The position numbers and the translations under genes were made by a program. A DNA stretch of 64,000 bases from Pelomonas paludis (GTDB taxonomy: Bacteria > Pseudomonadota > Gammaproteobacteria > Burkholderiales > Burkholderiaceae_C), in assembly GCF_039872745.1 (NCBI RefSeq), contig NZ_JBDPZD010000001.1, positions 806,001 through 870,000 of the forward strand. Direction: 5' to 3'. Each line of letters starts with the position of its first letter. Positions within the stretch are counted from its first letter, which is position 1. Below the pieces are notes generated by a model. It was given only the letters and a program-made list of their open reading frames with translations. It did not search any database and had not been told where the DNA came from. Below, piece by piece: positions 50,335 through 58,573 of the stretch.

Positions 50335-51831
50335 ATGTGGCGAGATCGAGCGACAGGCGGCCCTGCGGCGCGCTGGAAGTGGGGGCTGGCGGGCGTGGGC
50401 CTGCTGGTGTTGTGGACGGTGGTGGGGGCGACCTGGTTCCTGCGCACCTACCTCGGCCCGGTCACCTGGGACCAGGTGCTCTTTCATTTGCAAAACGGCG
50501 GGCTCGACTACGCCGACCCGCGCATGCTGTGGCGCGGCTTTCGCTGCCTGATGGCCGTGCTGGTGTTGACCGGGCTGAGCCTGTGCGCCGTGCGGCGTTG
50601 CGTACACCTGCCGCGCGTGGCCATGTGGGCTGTTTGGGCTGCCTTGAGCCTGGGTGCCGTGGTCTCGGTACAGGCCACCGTGCACGACCCCTGCGAGCCC
50701 GACCCCGAAGGCGCCGACTACCTGGCCACCTACTACGTGGACCCCGCCGAGCAGCACTGGCAGCGGCCCGCGCAGGCGCCCGCGCAGTTGCCCGATGTGC
50801 TGGTGGTGTTTGTCGAGTCGCTCGACGAAGAGTACGTGCACCCCAGCCACCCCGATGCCCCGCTGCTGCCCCACCTCACCCAGCTGCGTGACGACCTGCA
50901 GACCCTCGGCAGCCTGCGCAACCTCAGCGGTGCCAGCTGGACCATGGGCGGCATCTTCACCGCGCTGTGCGGCCTGCCGCTGCAGCCCGTGGGCCTGATG
51001 AGCCGCAACACGCTGGAGTACAGCACCCGCTTCTTCCCCGGTGGCCGCTGCCTGACCGACGTGATGGCCGGCCTGGGCTGGGACGTCAGCTTCTACGGCG
51101 GCGCCTCGCTCAAGTTCGCCGGCAAGGGCCAGTTCCTCAAGGACCACTCGGTCGCCCGCCGCTTTGGCCGTGAAGAGTGGCGCCGTATCGCGCCCGGCGT
51201 CGAGGTCGAGGGCTGGGGCGTGCTCGACGCCGGCCTCGTCGAGCTGGCCTGGGCCGACATGCAGCGCCCGCGCCCGCGCAATGCGCCGCGCCTCTCGCTG
51301 CTGCTCACCGTGGACACCCACGGCCCCATGGGCACGCTCGACCCCGGCTGCACCTTGCGCCGCGACGACGTGCCGCCCGAAGACGTGATGCGCAGCGCGC
51401 TGCGCTGTGCCGACAAGGCCGTGGACAGCCTCGTCCGCCGCTTCGTGGCCGAGCGCAATGGCCGCCCCAAGGTCGTCTGGGTGATGGGTGACCACCTCAA
51501 CCCCGAGCCCCTGCTCGGTGACGCCGACCTGGCGCCCGACTTCGACGGCCGCAGCGTCTTCCATGCCCTCGCGCGCTACGACGCCAACGGCCAGCCCCTG
51601 CCCATGATCGACCAGCACCGCGAGTTCACCCACGTGGACGTGCTGCCCACCCTGGCCGAGGCCATCGGCCTGAGCTGGCAGCCCGCTGCCCACCAGCTCG
51701 GCCTCGGCCGCTCCCTGCTGGCCACGCCCGCGCAGCCGACCCTGGCCGAGCGCGATGGACTGGCGCTGATGAATGGCCGGCTGTCCTGCCGCTCGCCGCG
51801 CTTTCAGCGGCTGTGGTTGCGGGGGGCGTGA
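50335..51831 (+). CDS. Membrane-bound sulfatase-fold phosphotransferase (OpgB/LtaS-like)
   Basis: A 498-residue protein with three N-terminal membrane helices (residues 17-120) and a periplasmic alkaline-phosphatase-fold domain. Metal and nucleophile marks: VVFVESLDEEYVHP (Glu), SGASWTMGGIFTALCGLPLQ (Ser/Thr nucleophile region) and WVMGDHLNPEP (Asp-His). This is the pattern of OpgB/MdoB and LtaS, which move phosphoglycerol from phosphatidylglycerol to glucans. The PAP2 gene 73 bases upstream could recycle the lipid product. Phosphoethanolamine transfer to lipid A is an alternative, but the motif details fit OpgB better. Confidence 0.78.
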   Translation: MWRDRATGGPAARWKWGLAGVGLLVLWTVVGATWFLRTYLGPVTWDQVLFHLQNGGLDYADPRMLWRGFRCLMAVLVLTGLSLCAVRRCVHLPRVAMWAVWAALSLGAVVSVQATVHDPCEPDPEGADYLATYYVDPAEQHWQRPAQAPAQLPDVLVVFVESLDEEYVHPSHPDAPLLPHLTQLRDDLQTLGSLRNLSGASWTMGGIFTALCGLPLQPVGLMSRNTLEYSTRFFPGGRCLTDVMAGLGWDVSFYGGASLKFAGKGQFLKDHSVARRFGREEWRRIAPGVEVEGWGVLDAGLVELAWADMQRPRPRNAPRLSLLLTVDTHGPMGTLDPGCTLRRDDVPPEDVMRSALRCADKAVDSLVRRFVAERNGRPKVVWVMGDHLNPEPLLGDADLAPDFDGRSVFHALARYDANGQPLPMIDQHREFTHVDVLPTLAEAIGLSWQPAAHQLGLGRSLLATPAQPTLAERDGLALMNGRLSCRSPRFQRLWLRGA

Positions 51832-51833
51832 GC

Positions 51834-53390
51834 TCAGCGCGGCGCGGTATCCAGGCGCTTCAGCGCCCGCAGCACCGGGCGCAGCCGGCCGTAGAGCGGC
51901 CGGTACACGTCGGCAAACAGGCGGTCGTAGTGGTCGGCCGCCTCCGCTTGCGGCTCAAACCAGCGCTGCACGCGCGTCATCGCGGCCACGGCCTCGGGGG
52001 TGTTGGCGTGCAGCCCCAAGCCCACGGCCAGGTTGATGGCGGCGCCGAGGCCTGAGGTCTCGTGCGTGTGGGGCCGGCCCACGCGCAAGCGGAAGATGTC
52101 GGCCGTCAGCTGCAGTGCGCCGTCACTCTGCGCACCGCCGCCGCTCGCGCGCAGTTCGGTCAGCGGCACACCGCTGGCGCGCTCGATGCGGCCCCGTCCC
52201 TCGCGCAGTGCATAGGCCAGGCCTTCGAGGATGGCGCGGTAGAGGTGGGCGCGGGTGTGCTGCGGCCCGAAGCCGACGATGGCGCCGCGCGCCTCGGGGC
52301 CGGGGATGCAGACGCCCGGGCTCCAGGTGGGCAGCAGGGTGAGGCCCTCGCAGCCCGGCGGGACCTGCGTGATGAGCTCATCGAACAGGCGCTCCGGCGC
52401 GATGCCGAGCGACTCGGCCGCCGCAACTTCCGGGTGGCCGAACTGGTCACGGAACCAGCTGACCAGCCAATAGCCGCGCGAGATCTGCTCCTCCACGCTG
52501 AAGCCACCAGGCAGCGCCGCCGGGTAGGCGGGCACGAAGCGTTGCGACTCCAGATAGCGCGGCGAGGTGATGTTGAGCGTGGCCGTGGTGCCATAGCTCA
52601 GCGCGCCGATGTGCGGCTGCAGCGCCCCGGCGCCCAGCACCTCGCAGGCCTTGTCGGCGGCCGAGGCGATCACGGGCAGGCCCTGCGGCAAGCCGGTGGC
52701 CAGCGCCGAAGCGGGCGTGAGGCCGCCCATCGGCTGGCCCACGGGGATGAGGTCCGGTAGCTGATCGGGCCGCACGCTCAGCGCCTGCCAGGGCCAGTCC
52801 CACGCGCGGCACCAGGTGTGGCGCTTGTAGTCAAAGGGCAGGTAGGCCACCTGGGCGCCCACGCTGTCCACAAAGCGGCCTGTGAGCCGCTGGTGCAGCA
52901 GGCCCGACAGCAGCAGGAACTTGTGCGCCCGCGCGTGCATCTCGGGCTGGTGCTCGGCCCACCAGTTCAGCTCGGCCGCGCGCTGGAAGCGGGCCAGCGT
53001 GTGCCGCATGCCAATCACCCTGAAGGCCGTGTGCCAGGCCAGCGAGACGGGCGGCAGCCGCGTGGCCAGGCGCTCGTCGGGCCAGATGATGGCCGGCGCC
53101 AACGGCGCGCCTTGCGCATCCACCGGCAGCATGGAGCCGCGTTGCGTCGTCACCGCCAGGCCCGCCACGCGGGACGGGTCTTGCGCATCAGGGCCAGCCC
53201 ACAGTGCACGGATGCAGGCGGCGCTGGCCTGCCAGAAGGCCTCGCCGTCGTGCGTCATCCAGCCGGGCTCGGCGCGCTGGTAGTCAGTGAGCAGCTGCTG
53301 ACGGCGGGCTACCAGGCGGCCGTCCGGCGCAAACAGCAGCGCGCGGACGGACTGGGTGCCGAGGTCGAGGGCGAGCAGCAGGTCTTGCAT
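51834..53390 (-). CDS. FGGY-family carbohydrate kinase
   Basis: A 518-residue sugar kinase. The N-terminal phosphate-loop region is LALDLGTQSVRALLFAPDG; ITQRG-like AVTTQRGSMLPVD and IIWPDERLA belong to the sugar pocket; the FGGY consensus part is YRAILEGLAYALREG and the ATP-site ASGGGAQSDGALQLTADIF lies near residue 420. Substrates in this family range from xylulose and ribulose to glycerol and erythritol, and the sugar cannot be named. Met at 53390 gives the family start. The gene ends two bases beyond the convergent OpgB-like gene. Confidence 0.88.
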   Translation of the reverse strand: MQDLLLALDLGTQSVRALLFAPDGRLVARRQQLLTDYQRAEPGWMTHDGEAFWQASAACIRALWAGPDAQDPSRVAGLAVTTQRGSMLPVDAQGAPLAPAIIWPDERLATRLPPVSLAWHTAFRVIGMRHTLARFQRAAELNWWAEHQPEMHARAHKFLLLSGLLHQRLTGRFVDSVGAQVAYLPFDYKRHTWCRAWDWPWQALSVRPDQLPDLIPVGQPMGGLTPASALATGLPQGLPVIASAADKACEVLGAGALQPHIGALSYGTTATLNITSPRYLESQRFVPAYPAALPGGFSVEEQISRGYWLVSWFRDQFGHPEVAAAESLGIAPERLFDELITQVPPGCEGLTLLPTWSPGVCIPGPEARGAIVGFGPQHTRAHLYRAILEGLAYALREGRGRIERASGVPLTELRASGGGAQSDGALQLTADIFRLRVGRPHTHETSGLGAAINLAVGLGLHANTPEAVAAMTRVQRWFEPQAEAADHYDRLFADVYRPLYGRLRPVLRALKRLDTAPR

Positions 53391-53528
53391 CGGCGCAGTG
53401 TGCCGCTGCGCCGCGCGTTTGGACGACGGGATCAGCCCCAGGGTGTTGGGCTGCCCTGGTGTGCCTTGCACGGCCCGCGCATACTGCCGGCGGCACCGGG
53501 GAGGACATTCGCAGGGAGGCCGTACCGC

Positions 53529-54209
53529 ATGAAACAAGACCGGCATAGAGCGCCACGTTTTCGACAGCTTGTTGTTGTTGGCGCCGCCTTGGCGTTCCCA
53601 GCGCTGCATGCGCTTGCTGACTTCACTTGCGAGGTGCAGACGAATGGGTGGGTCGCCCCCGCATGCCAATCTCCAGCAGTGCGGCGACTGGTGGCCCAGG
53701 TCATGGCAGCCTCAGAGTCGCTTGGCTGCAATGATCCTCAACGGTTGGAGCTCAAGGCGATTCGGAGCGCCTGGGGCAGAGACCAAGCTGCGTGCCGACT
53801 GCACGACGACGGGGTCAACTGCACGCAGATCAGCCTCAAGGCCGAGTTGCGCTACCTCCGGGAGACGCGGCGCTGCGATGTGAATGCGCGCCCGGTCAGG
53901 TTTTCATCGCCAGATGCGAGCTATGTCGCCTTGCATCCCAACACATACCGAGACGCTCAAGTGAGCGTCATGGGACAGATGTCCGTTGACGACTGCAAGC
54001 CGGGGGCGGGCTCCACGAGCGGCAGCCTTCGAGACAGTGGGCCTGGCCCCTCCTTGCCCGTGGAGTTTTCGAGCTTGCCGGACGAGCAGCGGACCTTCCT
54101 CTGCACCAAGCAGCCGTTCTCCGCCTGGGGTGGCGTCGTCAGGCTGCGCGACGACGGCAGGCCCTATCTATTCCTGACGGACGTGCTCGGGGTGGAGCTT
54201 CCCCGCTGA
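53529..54209 (+). CDS. Cys-rich secreted protein of unknown function
   Basis: A 226-residue exported protein. Signal peptide ends LHALA (residue 30). The mature part has six or more cysteines (CEVQ, ACQS, GCND, ACRL, NCTQ, RCDV) in a helical N-terminal half resembling LprI-type lysozyme-inhibitor domains (VRRLVAQVMAASESLG, LKAELRYLRETRRCD), followed by a beta-rich half with YLFLTDVLGVELPR at the end. The LprI likeness is weak and from memory. The gene is flanked by opposite-strand genes and so is monocistronic. Its GC is slightly lower than its neighbours'. Confidence 0.6.
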   Translation: MKQDRHRAPRFRQLVVVGAALAFPALHALADFTCEVQTNGWVAPACQSPAVRRLVAQVMAASESLGCNDPQRLELKAIRSAWGRDQAACRLHDDGVNCTQISLKAELRYLRETRRCDVNARPVRFSSPDASYVALHPNTYRDAQVSVMGQMSVDDCKPGAGSTSGSLRDSGPGPSLPVEFSSLPDEQRTFLCTKQPFSAWGGVVRLRDDGRPYLFLTDVLGVELPR

Positions 54210-54220
54210 GCTTCGTGAGA

Positions 54221-55741
54221 TCAGGCTGAAGCGGCCGATGCTGCCGCAGCAGCAGCCACGCGCTCGCGCCGCTGCGCGCGCAAGAAGCTGAACAGCTGCC
54301 AGCCCACGAAGACCAGGATCAGGCCCAGCAAGCTGCCGCTGATGGGCCGCGTGACGAAGGGCGAGAAGCTGCCCCGGCTCAGCAGCATTGCGCGGCGGAA
54401 GTTCTCCTCCAGCATGGGGCCGAGGATGAAGCCCAGCATCAGCGGCGCGGCGTCCAGCCCCAGGCGCAGCAGCAGATAGCCCAGCAAGCCGAAGCCGGCG
54501 GTGACGAAGACCTCGTCCAGGTTGTTGTTGACGCTGTAGGTCCCGATGCAGCAGAAGAACAGGATGGACGGGAACAGCACCGCATAGGGGATCTTGAAGA
54601 CCGACAGCCAGTAGCGCACCAGCGGCACGTTCAGGATCACGAGAAAGACGTTGCCGATCCACATGCTCGCCACCAGGCCCCAGAACAGGTCGGGGTGGCC
54701 GGCAATCATGTTGGGCCCGGGCTGGATGCCCTTGATGACGAAGGCCGCCATCATCAACGCCATCACCGGGTTCTCGGGGATGCCGATGCTCATCAAGGGG
54801 ATGAAGCTGGTGCGCGCGGCGGCTTCGTCGGCCGCCGCCTGGCCGGCCACGCCTTCGATGGCGCCGGTGCCCATCTCGTCGGCATGCTTGCTGAACTTCT
54901 TGTCTACCGCATAGGCGGCGAACTGCGCAATCACCGGCCCGCCCCCGGGCAGGATGCCGAGGAAGGAGCCGATGGCGCTGCCGCGCAAGGCGCTCGGGAT
55001 GATGCGTTTGAACTCAGCCCAGGTGGGCATGAGTTTGATCTCGCCATTGAACGGGGTCCGCTCGTCCTTGGCGTCCAGGTTCTTGGTGATCTCGGCAATG
55101 CCGAAGCAGCCCAGCGCGATGCTGACGAGGCCGACACCGTCGGACAGCAGGGGCAGGTCGAAGGTGTAGCGCAGCTGGCCGGTGATGACGTCGGTGCCGA
55201 TCTGCCCAAGCAGCACACCCACGAAGCACATGGCCAGGCCATTGAGCAGGCTGCCGGTGGTGACGATGCTCACGCAGAAGAAGCCGAGCAGCATCAAGGA
55301 GCAGTAGTCGGCCGCACCGAACTTCAGCGCCACTTCGCCGAGCTGGGGCGCCGCCCAGGCCAGCACCACGATGGCCACGGTGCCGCCGATGAAGCTCGAC
55401 ACGCCGGCCGTGAACAGAGCCAGGCCCGTCTTGCCCTTGAGCGTCATCTGGTAGCCGTCAATGCAGGCCACGATGGAGCTGGCGTGCGGGATCTTCATCG
55501 TGATGGCGCTGACGCTGTCGCCGTACTGCGCGCCGTAGTAGATGCCGGCCAGCATGATCAGCGCGCCCTGCGTGGGGATGCTGTAGGTGAGCGGCAGCAG
55601 CAGGCTGATGGTGGCCAGCGGCCCGAGGCCCGGCAGCAGCCCGATCAGCGTGCCCACCACGCAACCGATGGCGCAGTACATCAGGTTGCTCATCGTGAGC
55701 GCGTGCTCGAACCCGAAGGCGAGGTTGTGCAGGATGTCCAT
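54221..55741 (-). CDS. tctA: Tripartite tricarboxylate transporter large subunit TctA
   Basis: A 506-residue permease with about twelve membrane helices. The family landmarks are GTLIGLLPGLGPLATISLLLPLTY (near residue 35), YYGAQYGDSVSAITMKIPH, LGILPGGGPVIAQFAAYAVDKKFS (near 265) and ELG-like GTGAIEGVAGQAAADEAAARTSFIPLM. TctA forms the main channel for citrate or other carboxylates. The gene follows tctB by seven bases. The periplasmic binding protein TctC, normally the first gene, is absent here. Confidence 0.92.
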   Translation of the reverse strand: MDILHNLAFGFEHALTMSNLMYCAIGCVVGTLIGLLPGLGPLATISLLLPLTYSIPTQGALIMLAGIYYGAQYGDSVSAITMKIPHASSIVACIDGYQMTLKGKTGLALFTAGVSSFIGGTVAIVVLAWAAPQLGEVALKFGAADYCSLMLLGFFCVSIVTTGSLLNGLAMCFVGVLLGQIGTDVITGQLRYTFDLPLLSDGVGLVSIALGCFGIAEITKNLDAKDERTPFNGEIKLMPTWAEFKRIIPSALRGSAIGSFLGILPGGGPVIAQFAAYAVDKKFSKHADEMGTGAIEGVAGQAAADEAAARTSFIPLMSIGIPENPVMALMMAAFVIKGIQPGPNMIAGHPDLFWGLVASMWIGNVFLVILNVPLVRYWLSVFKIPYAVLFPSILFFCCIGTYSVNNNLDEVFVTAGFGLLGYLLLRLGLDAAPLMLGFILGPMLEENFRRAMLLSRGSFSPFVTRPISGSLLGLILVFVGWQLFSFLRAQRRERVAAAAAASAASA

Positions 55742-55748
55742 GGGGAGC

Positions 55749-56189
55749 TCAGTAGAGGGGCAGGTTCAGGCCCAGCAGCTTCTGGAAGGCCAGCGCCACG
55801 ACGATGAGGCCGGCGGAGACCTTGAGGTTGCGCGAGGTCGAGTAGTGCCCGCCCGCGAACGAGGACACGAACACCAGCGCCACGATGCCGGCCGTCATGT
55901 TCACGAAGTGCGAGGCCAGCGCAAAGGCGCACAGGCTGGCCATGATCAGACCCACATTGCGCAGGCCGCCGTCCAGCGGCTCGGGCCGCGTGAAGCGCGA
56001 GCGCACCAGCATCACCACGGCCACCAGCAGCAGCATCACGCTCACCATCAACGGGAACAGACCCGGGCCGGCGTGCGCCATGGTGCCCAGGGGAAAGCGC
56101 AGGGCGCCCAGGCCAAAGGCCAGTGCAATGCCCGCCAGGACCAGGCCGCGGGCGAGATGGCGATCGATGCTCATGAGCTTGCTTGTCAT
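55749..56189 (-). CDS. tctB: Tripartite tricarboxylate transporter small subunit TctB
   Basis: A 146-residue protein with four hydrophobic helices, the TctB length. DRHLARGLVLAGIALAFGLGALRF is its N-terminal helix, MAHAGPGLFPLMVSVMLLL the second. TctB supports the TctA channel. Start at 56189 is chosen; 56174 (MSIDRHLA) or an earlier Met near 56261 are alternatives because none has a clear ribosome site. It directly precedes tctA. Confidence 0.85.
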   Translation of the reverse strand: MTSKLMSIDRHLARGLVLAGIALAFGLGALRFPLGTMAHAGPGLFPLMVSVMLLLVAVVMLVRSRFTRPEPLDGGLRNVGLIMASLCAFALASHFVNMTAGIVALVFVSSFAGGHYSTSRNLKVSAGLIVVALAFQKLLGLNLPLY

Positions 56190-56373
56190 GCCTGGCAAGG
56201 GCATGCGCTGTTGGGGAAGGCTGCACTCTAGGAAGGCCCCTCGCAGCGTGCCGAGCGGCAATTACTTAGGACAAGTTGCAGCAAGCTTTGCGGCCCGTTG
56301 CTGCACCCGGTTGCCACGTCGAACGGGGCTGCCGTGCAGGCATACTGAGCCACGCTGGCTGGGGAGCCAAGGC

Positions 56374-57144
56374 GTGGGAGCCTCTTTGACAACAAGGCCT
56401 GACAACGGCAGTGGACGCGGCTGGTGCCGAGCCTGGTGGCTCTGCGCGTGGGCCCTGCTGAGCCCGCTCCTGGCCAGCGCTGCGCCCGAGCCCGGCGCTG
56501 CCGAAGTGCCGGTGGTGCCGGTGGTGTTGGGCACCGTGCCCACGGCGCGCACACGGGCACTGTCGGGCGAGCTGGTGGCGCTGGTCTGCCGCGAGGCGGG
56601 GCTCAAGTGCCGGCTCGACATCCTGCCCGCCGAGCGTGCGCGGCAAGACATGGCCGCCGGCCGCTACCCGCTGGAGTTTGGGCGCTACGCGGGCTACGAG
56701 CGCGTCGTGCCCGGCGTCATCCGCATCGACCCCAGCGTCTACACCGTGCGCGTGGTGGCCCTGGTGCGGGTCAGCGGCCTGGCGGCCCAGGGCTGGAAGG
56801 GCCTGGTCGGCAAGCGCGTGGCCTATATGCGCGGCACCCTGCTCGCCCAGGAGCGCCTGCGGGACGAGGCCGAAGTGATTGCCGTCAACAGCCCGTCGGC
56901 CTGCGTCGAGATGGTGGCCAAGGGTCGCGTCGAGGCCTGCGTGCTGACCCGCGTGAACGTGCCCCCCGCCAACGAGCTGCCGCCGCAGCCGGCGCTGCAC
57001 CTGGAGCTGCTGGAGACCGTGCCCCTGCACCTGTGGGCCGCGCCGGGGCAGCAGCTGCTGGCGGACCGCCTGAGCGGCGCCGTGCGGGCCCTGCTGCAGC
57101 GTGGCGAGCTGCAACGCTTCTGGGCGGCCAACGCGACGCCCTAG
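56374..57144 (+). CDS. Solute-binding protein-like periplasmic sensor
   Basis: A 256-residue exported protein; GTG start at 56374 after a GGGGAG ribosome site, signal peptide ending LLASAAP. The mature protein has the two-lobed family-3 binding-protein outline: VVLGTVPTARTRALSGELVALVCREAGLKCRLDI, ERARQDMAAGRYPLEFGRYAGY, LVGKRVAYMRGTL, VEMVAKGRVEACVLTRVNV and LHLELLETVPLHLWAAPG. No transporter is adjacent, so it may act as a sensor partner for the downstream regulators rather than as a transport component. It is not a TctC protein. Substrate unknown. Confidence 0.68.
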   Translation: MGASLTTRPDNGSGRGWCRAWWLCAWALLSPLLASAAPEPGAAEVPVVPVVLGTVPTARTRALSGELVALVCREAGLKCRLDILPAERARQDMAAGRYPLEFGRYAGYERVVPGVIRIDPSVYTVRVVALVRVSGLAAQGWKGLVGKRVAYMRGTLLAQERLRDEAEVIAVNSPSACVEMVAKGRVEACVLTRVNVPPANELPPQPALHLELLETVPLHLWAAPGQQLLADRLSGAVRALLQRGELQRFWAANATP

Positions 57145-57218
57145 AAGCCTGCCGACACAATGCTGGCCATGCTTGCGTTTCGTGCCTGCCCCCCGACCTG
57201 GCGCCTGTGTCTGCCGTG

Positions 57219-57857
57219 ATGGCGGCGCGGCGCATCCTGGTGCTGGACGACCATGCCGTCGTCCGCGAGGGGCTGGCCCAGCTGCTGGCCCCGCTGGGCG
57301 GTGGCTGCGAGGTGCTGCAGGCCGCCGGCCTGGCCCAGGCCCAGGCCTTGATGGCCCAGCTGCAGGGCCCGCCGCTGGACCTGGTGGTGCTGGACCTGCA
57401 CCTGGGCCCGGCCAGCGGCGACGCGGACCCGCTGGCCGCCTTGCGCTGGTGGCGCGGCCAGCACCCGCAGGTCCCGGTGGTGATGCTCTCGGGCGATGAC
57501 GACCCCGAGCTGGCCATGGCGGCGTTCGGGCTGGGGCTGGCGGGCTGGTTGTCCAAGTCGGCAGATACCCTGGCCTTGCTGGGCGGGCTGTCGCTGGTGC
57601 TGCAGGGAGGGCGCATCGTGCCGCCCTTCGTGGCCAGCCGCAAGGCGGCCGAGCCCGGTGGTGGCGCCGAGCTGACCGAGCGCCAGCGCGAGGTGCTGCG
57701 CTGCCTGGCGCAGGGCCTGGCCAACAAGGAGATCGCCCGCGCGCTTGGGGTGGCCGAGCCCACGGTGAAGCAGCACCTGGTCGTCATCTACCGCGTGCTG
57801 GGTGTGCGCAACCGCGCGCAGGCGGCGCTGGCGGCGCGGCAGCAGCGCCTGGGGTGA
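57219..57857 (+). CDS. NarL/LuxR-type response regulator
   Basis: A 212-residue regulator: receiver domain residues 5-120 with the acidic pair ILVLDDHAVVREGL, phospho-Asp in LVVLDLHLGP, Ser in VVMLSGDD and Lys in LSKSAD; then a LuxR/NarL-type helix-turn-helix LTERQREVLRCLAQGLANKEIARALGVAEPTVKQHL. It activates transcription after phosphorylation by a histidine kinase, probably the one at 58574. A GTG at 57216 is a possible alternative start. It converges with a second regulator of the same family nine bases beyond its stop. Confidence 0.9.
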   Translation: MAARRILVLDDHAVVREGLAQLLAPLGGGCEVLQAAGLAQAQALMAQLQGPPLDLVVLDLHLGPASGDADPLAALRWWRGQHPQVPVVMLSGDDDPELAMAAFGLGLAGWLSKSADTLALLGGLSLVLQGGRIVPPFVASRKAAEPGGGAELTERQREVLRCLAQGLANKEIARALGVAEPTVKQHLVVIYRVLGVRNRAQAALAARQQRLG

Positions 57858-57865
57858 TGCCTGCG

Positions 57866-58489
57866 CTACAGCCCGTGGCGGATGGCCCAGGCCACCAGCT
57901 CGGCCGCATTGCGCAGCCCCAGCTTGCGGGCAATGTTCTCGCGGTGCTTGCGCACCGTGTGGGCGCTGATCTCGAAGTGCTGCCCGATCTGCCGGCTGCT
58001 CATGCCGCGCCCCACGCAGGCGGCAATCTCCAGCTCGCGCTCGGTCAGGCCTTCATGCGCATCACGTGGCTCGCGATCGAGGCCAGCGGCCAGCTCGGGG
58101 CTGACCCAATAGCCGCCTTGCGCCACCGTGGCCAGGGCCTTGAGCAGGTGCGCGGTGTCCTCGGTCTTGAGCAGATAGCCATGCGCCCCCAGGGCCAGGG
58201 CGTCGCGCACCGAGCGCGTGTCCTGCCGCGCGGTGACCACCAGCACGCGCGTGGCCAGGCCCTCGGCCTGCAGGGCCTGCATCACGGCCAGGCCGTCCAG
58301 GCGCGGCAGGCCCAGGTCCAGCAGCAGCACATCCGGCCGCAGCGAGCGGGTCAGCGCCAGCGCGGTGTCCCCGTCGCCGGCCTCGCCCACCCAGGTGTAG
58401 CCGGGCTCGCGCGAGATCAGCCATTGCAGGCCCTGCCTGACCAAGACATGATCCTCCGCCACCAGCAGTCGAATCGTTTCTGTCGCCAT
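57866..58489 (-). CDS. NarL/LuxR-type response regulator
   Basis: A 207-residue regulator with receiver domain (LLVAEDHVLVRQGL, phospho-Asp in VLLLDLGLPRLDG, Thr in VVTARQD, Lys in LLKTED) and C-terminal helix-turn-helix (LTERELEIAACVGRGMSSRQIGQHFEISAHTVRKHR). Several Met codons cluster upstream; 58489 (MATETIRL) places the receiver right at the start. It is divergent from the histidine kinase gene at 58574 with 84 bases between them, so both probably share a control region. Confidence 0.88.
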   Translation of the reverse strand: MATETIRLLVAEDHVLVRQGLQWLISREPGYTWVGEAGDGDTALALTRSLRPDVLLLDLGLPRLDGLAVMQALQAEGLATRVLVVTARQDTRSVRDALALGAHGYLLKTEDTAHLLKALATVAQGGYWVSPELAAGLDREPRDAHEGLTERELEIAACVGRGMSSRQIGQHFEISAHTVRKHRENIARKLGLRNAAELVAWAIRHGL

Positions 58490-58573
58490 GCCCATCGTTT
58501 GCATTGACCGAGTCATCAGCGGCGCGCGCCGCGTGCGCCCATCCCTGGCATTCTCAGGCCGGGACTCGCGCTG

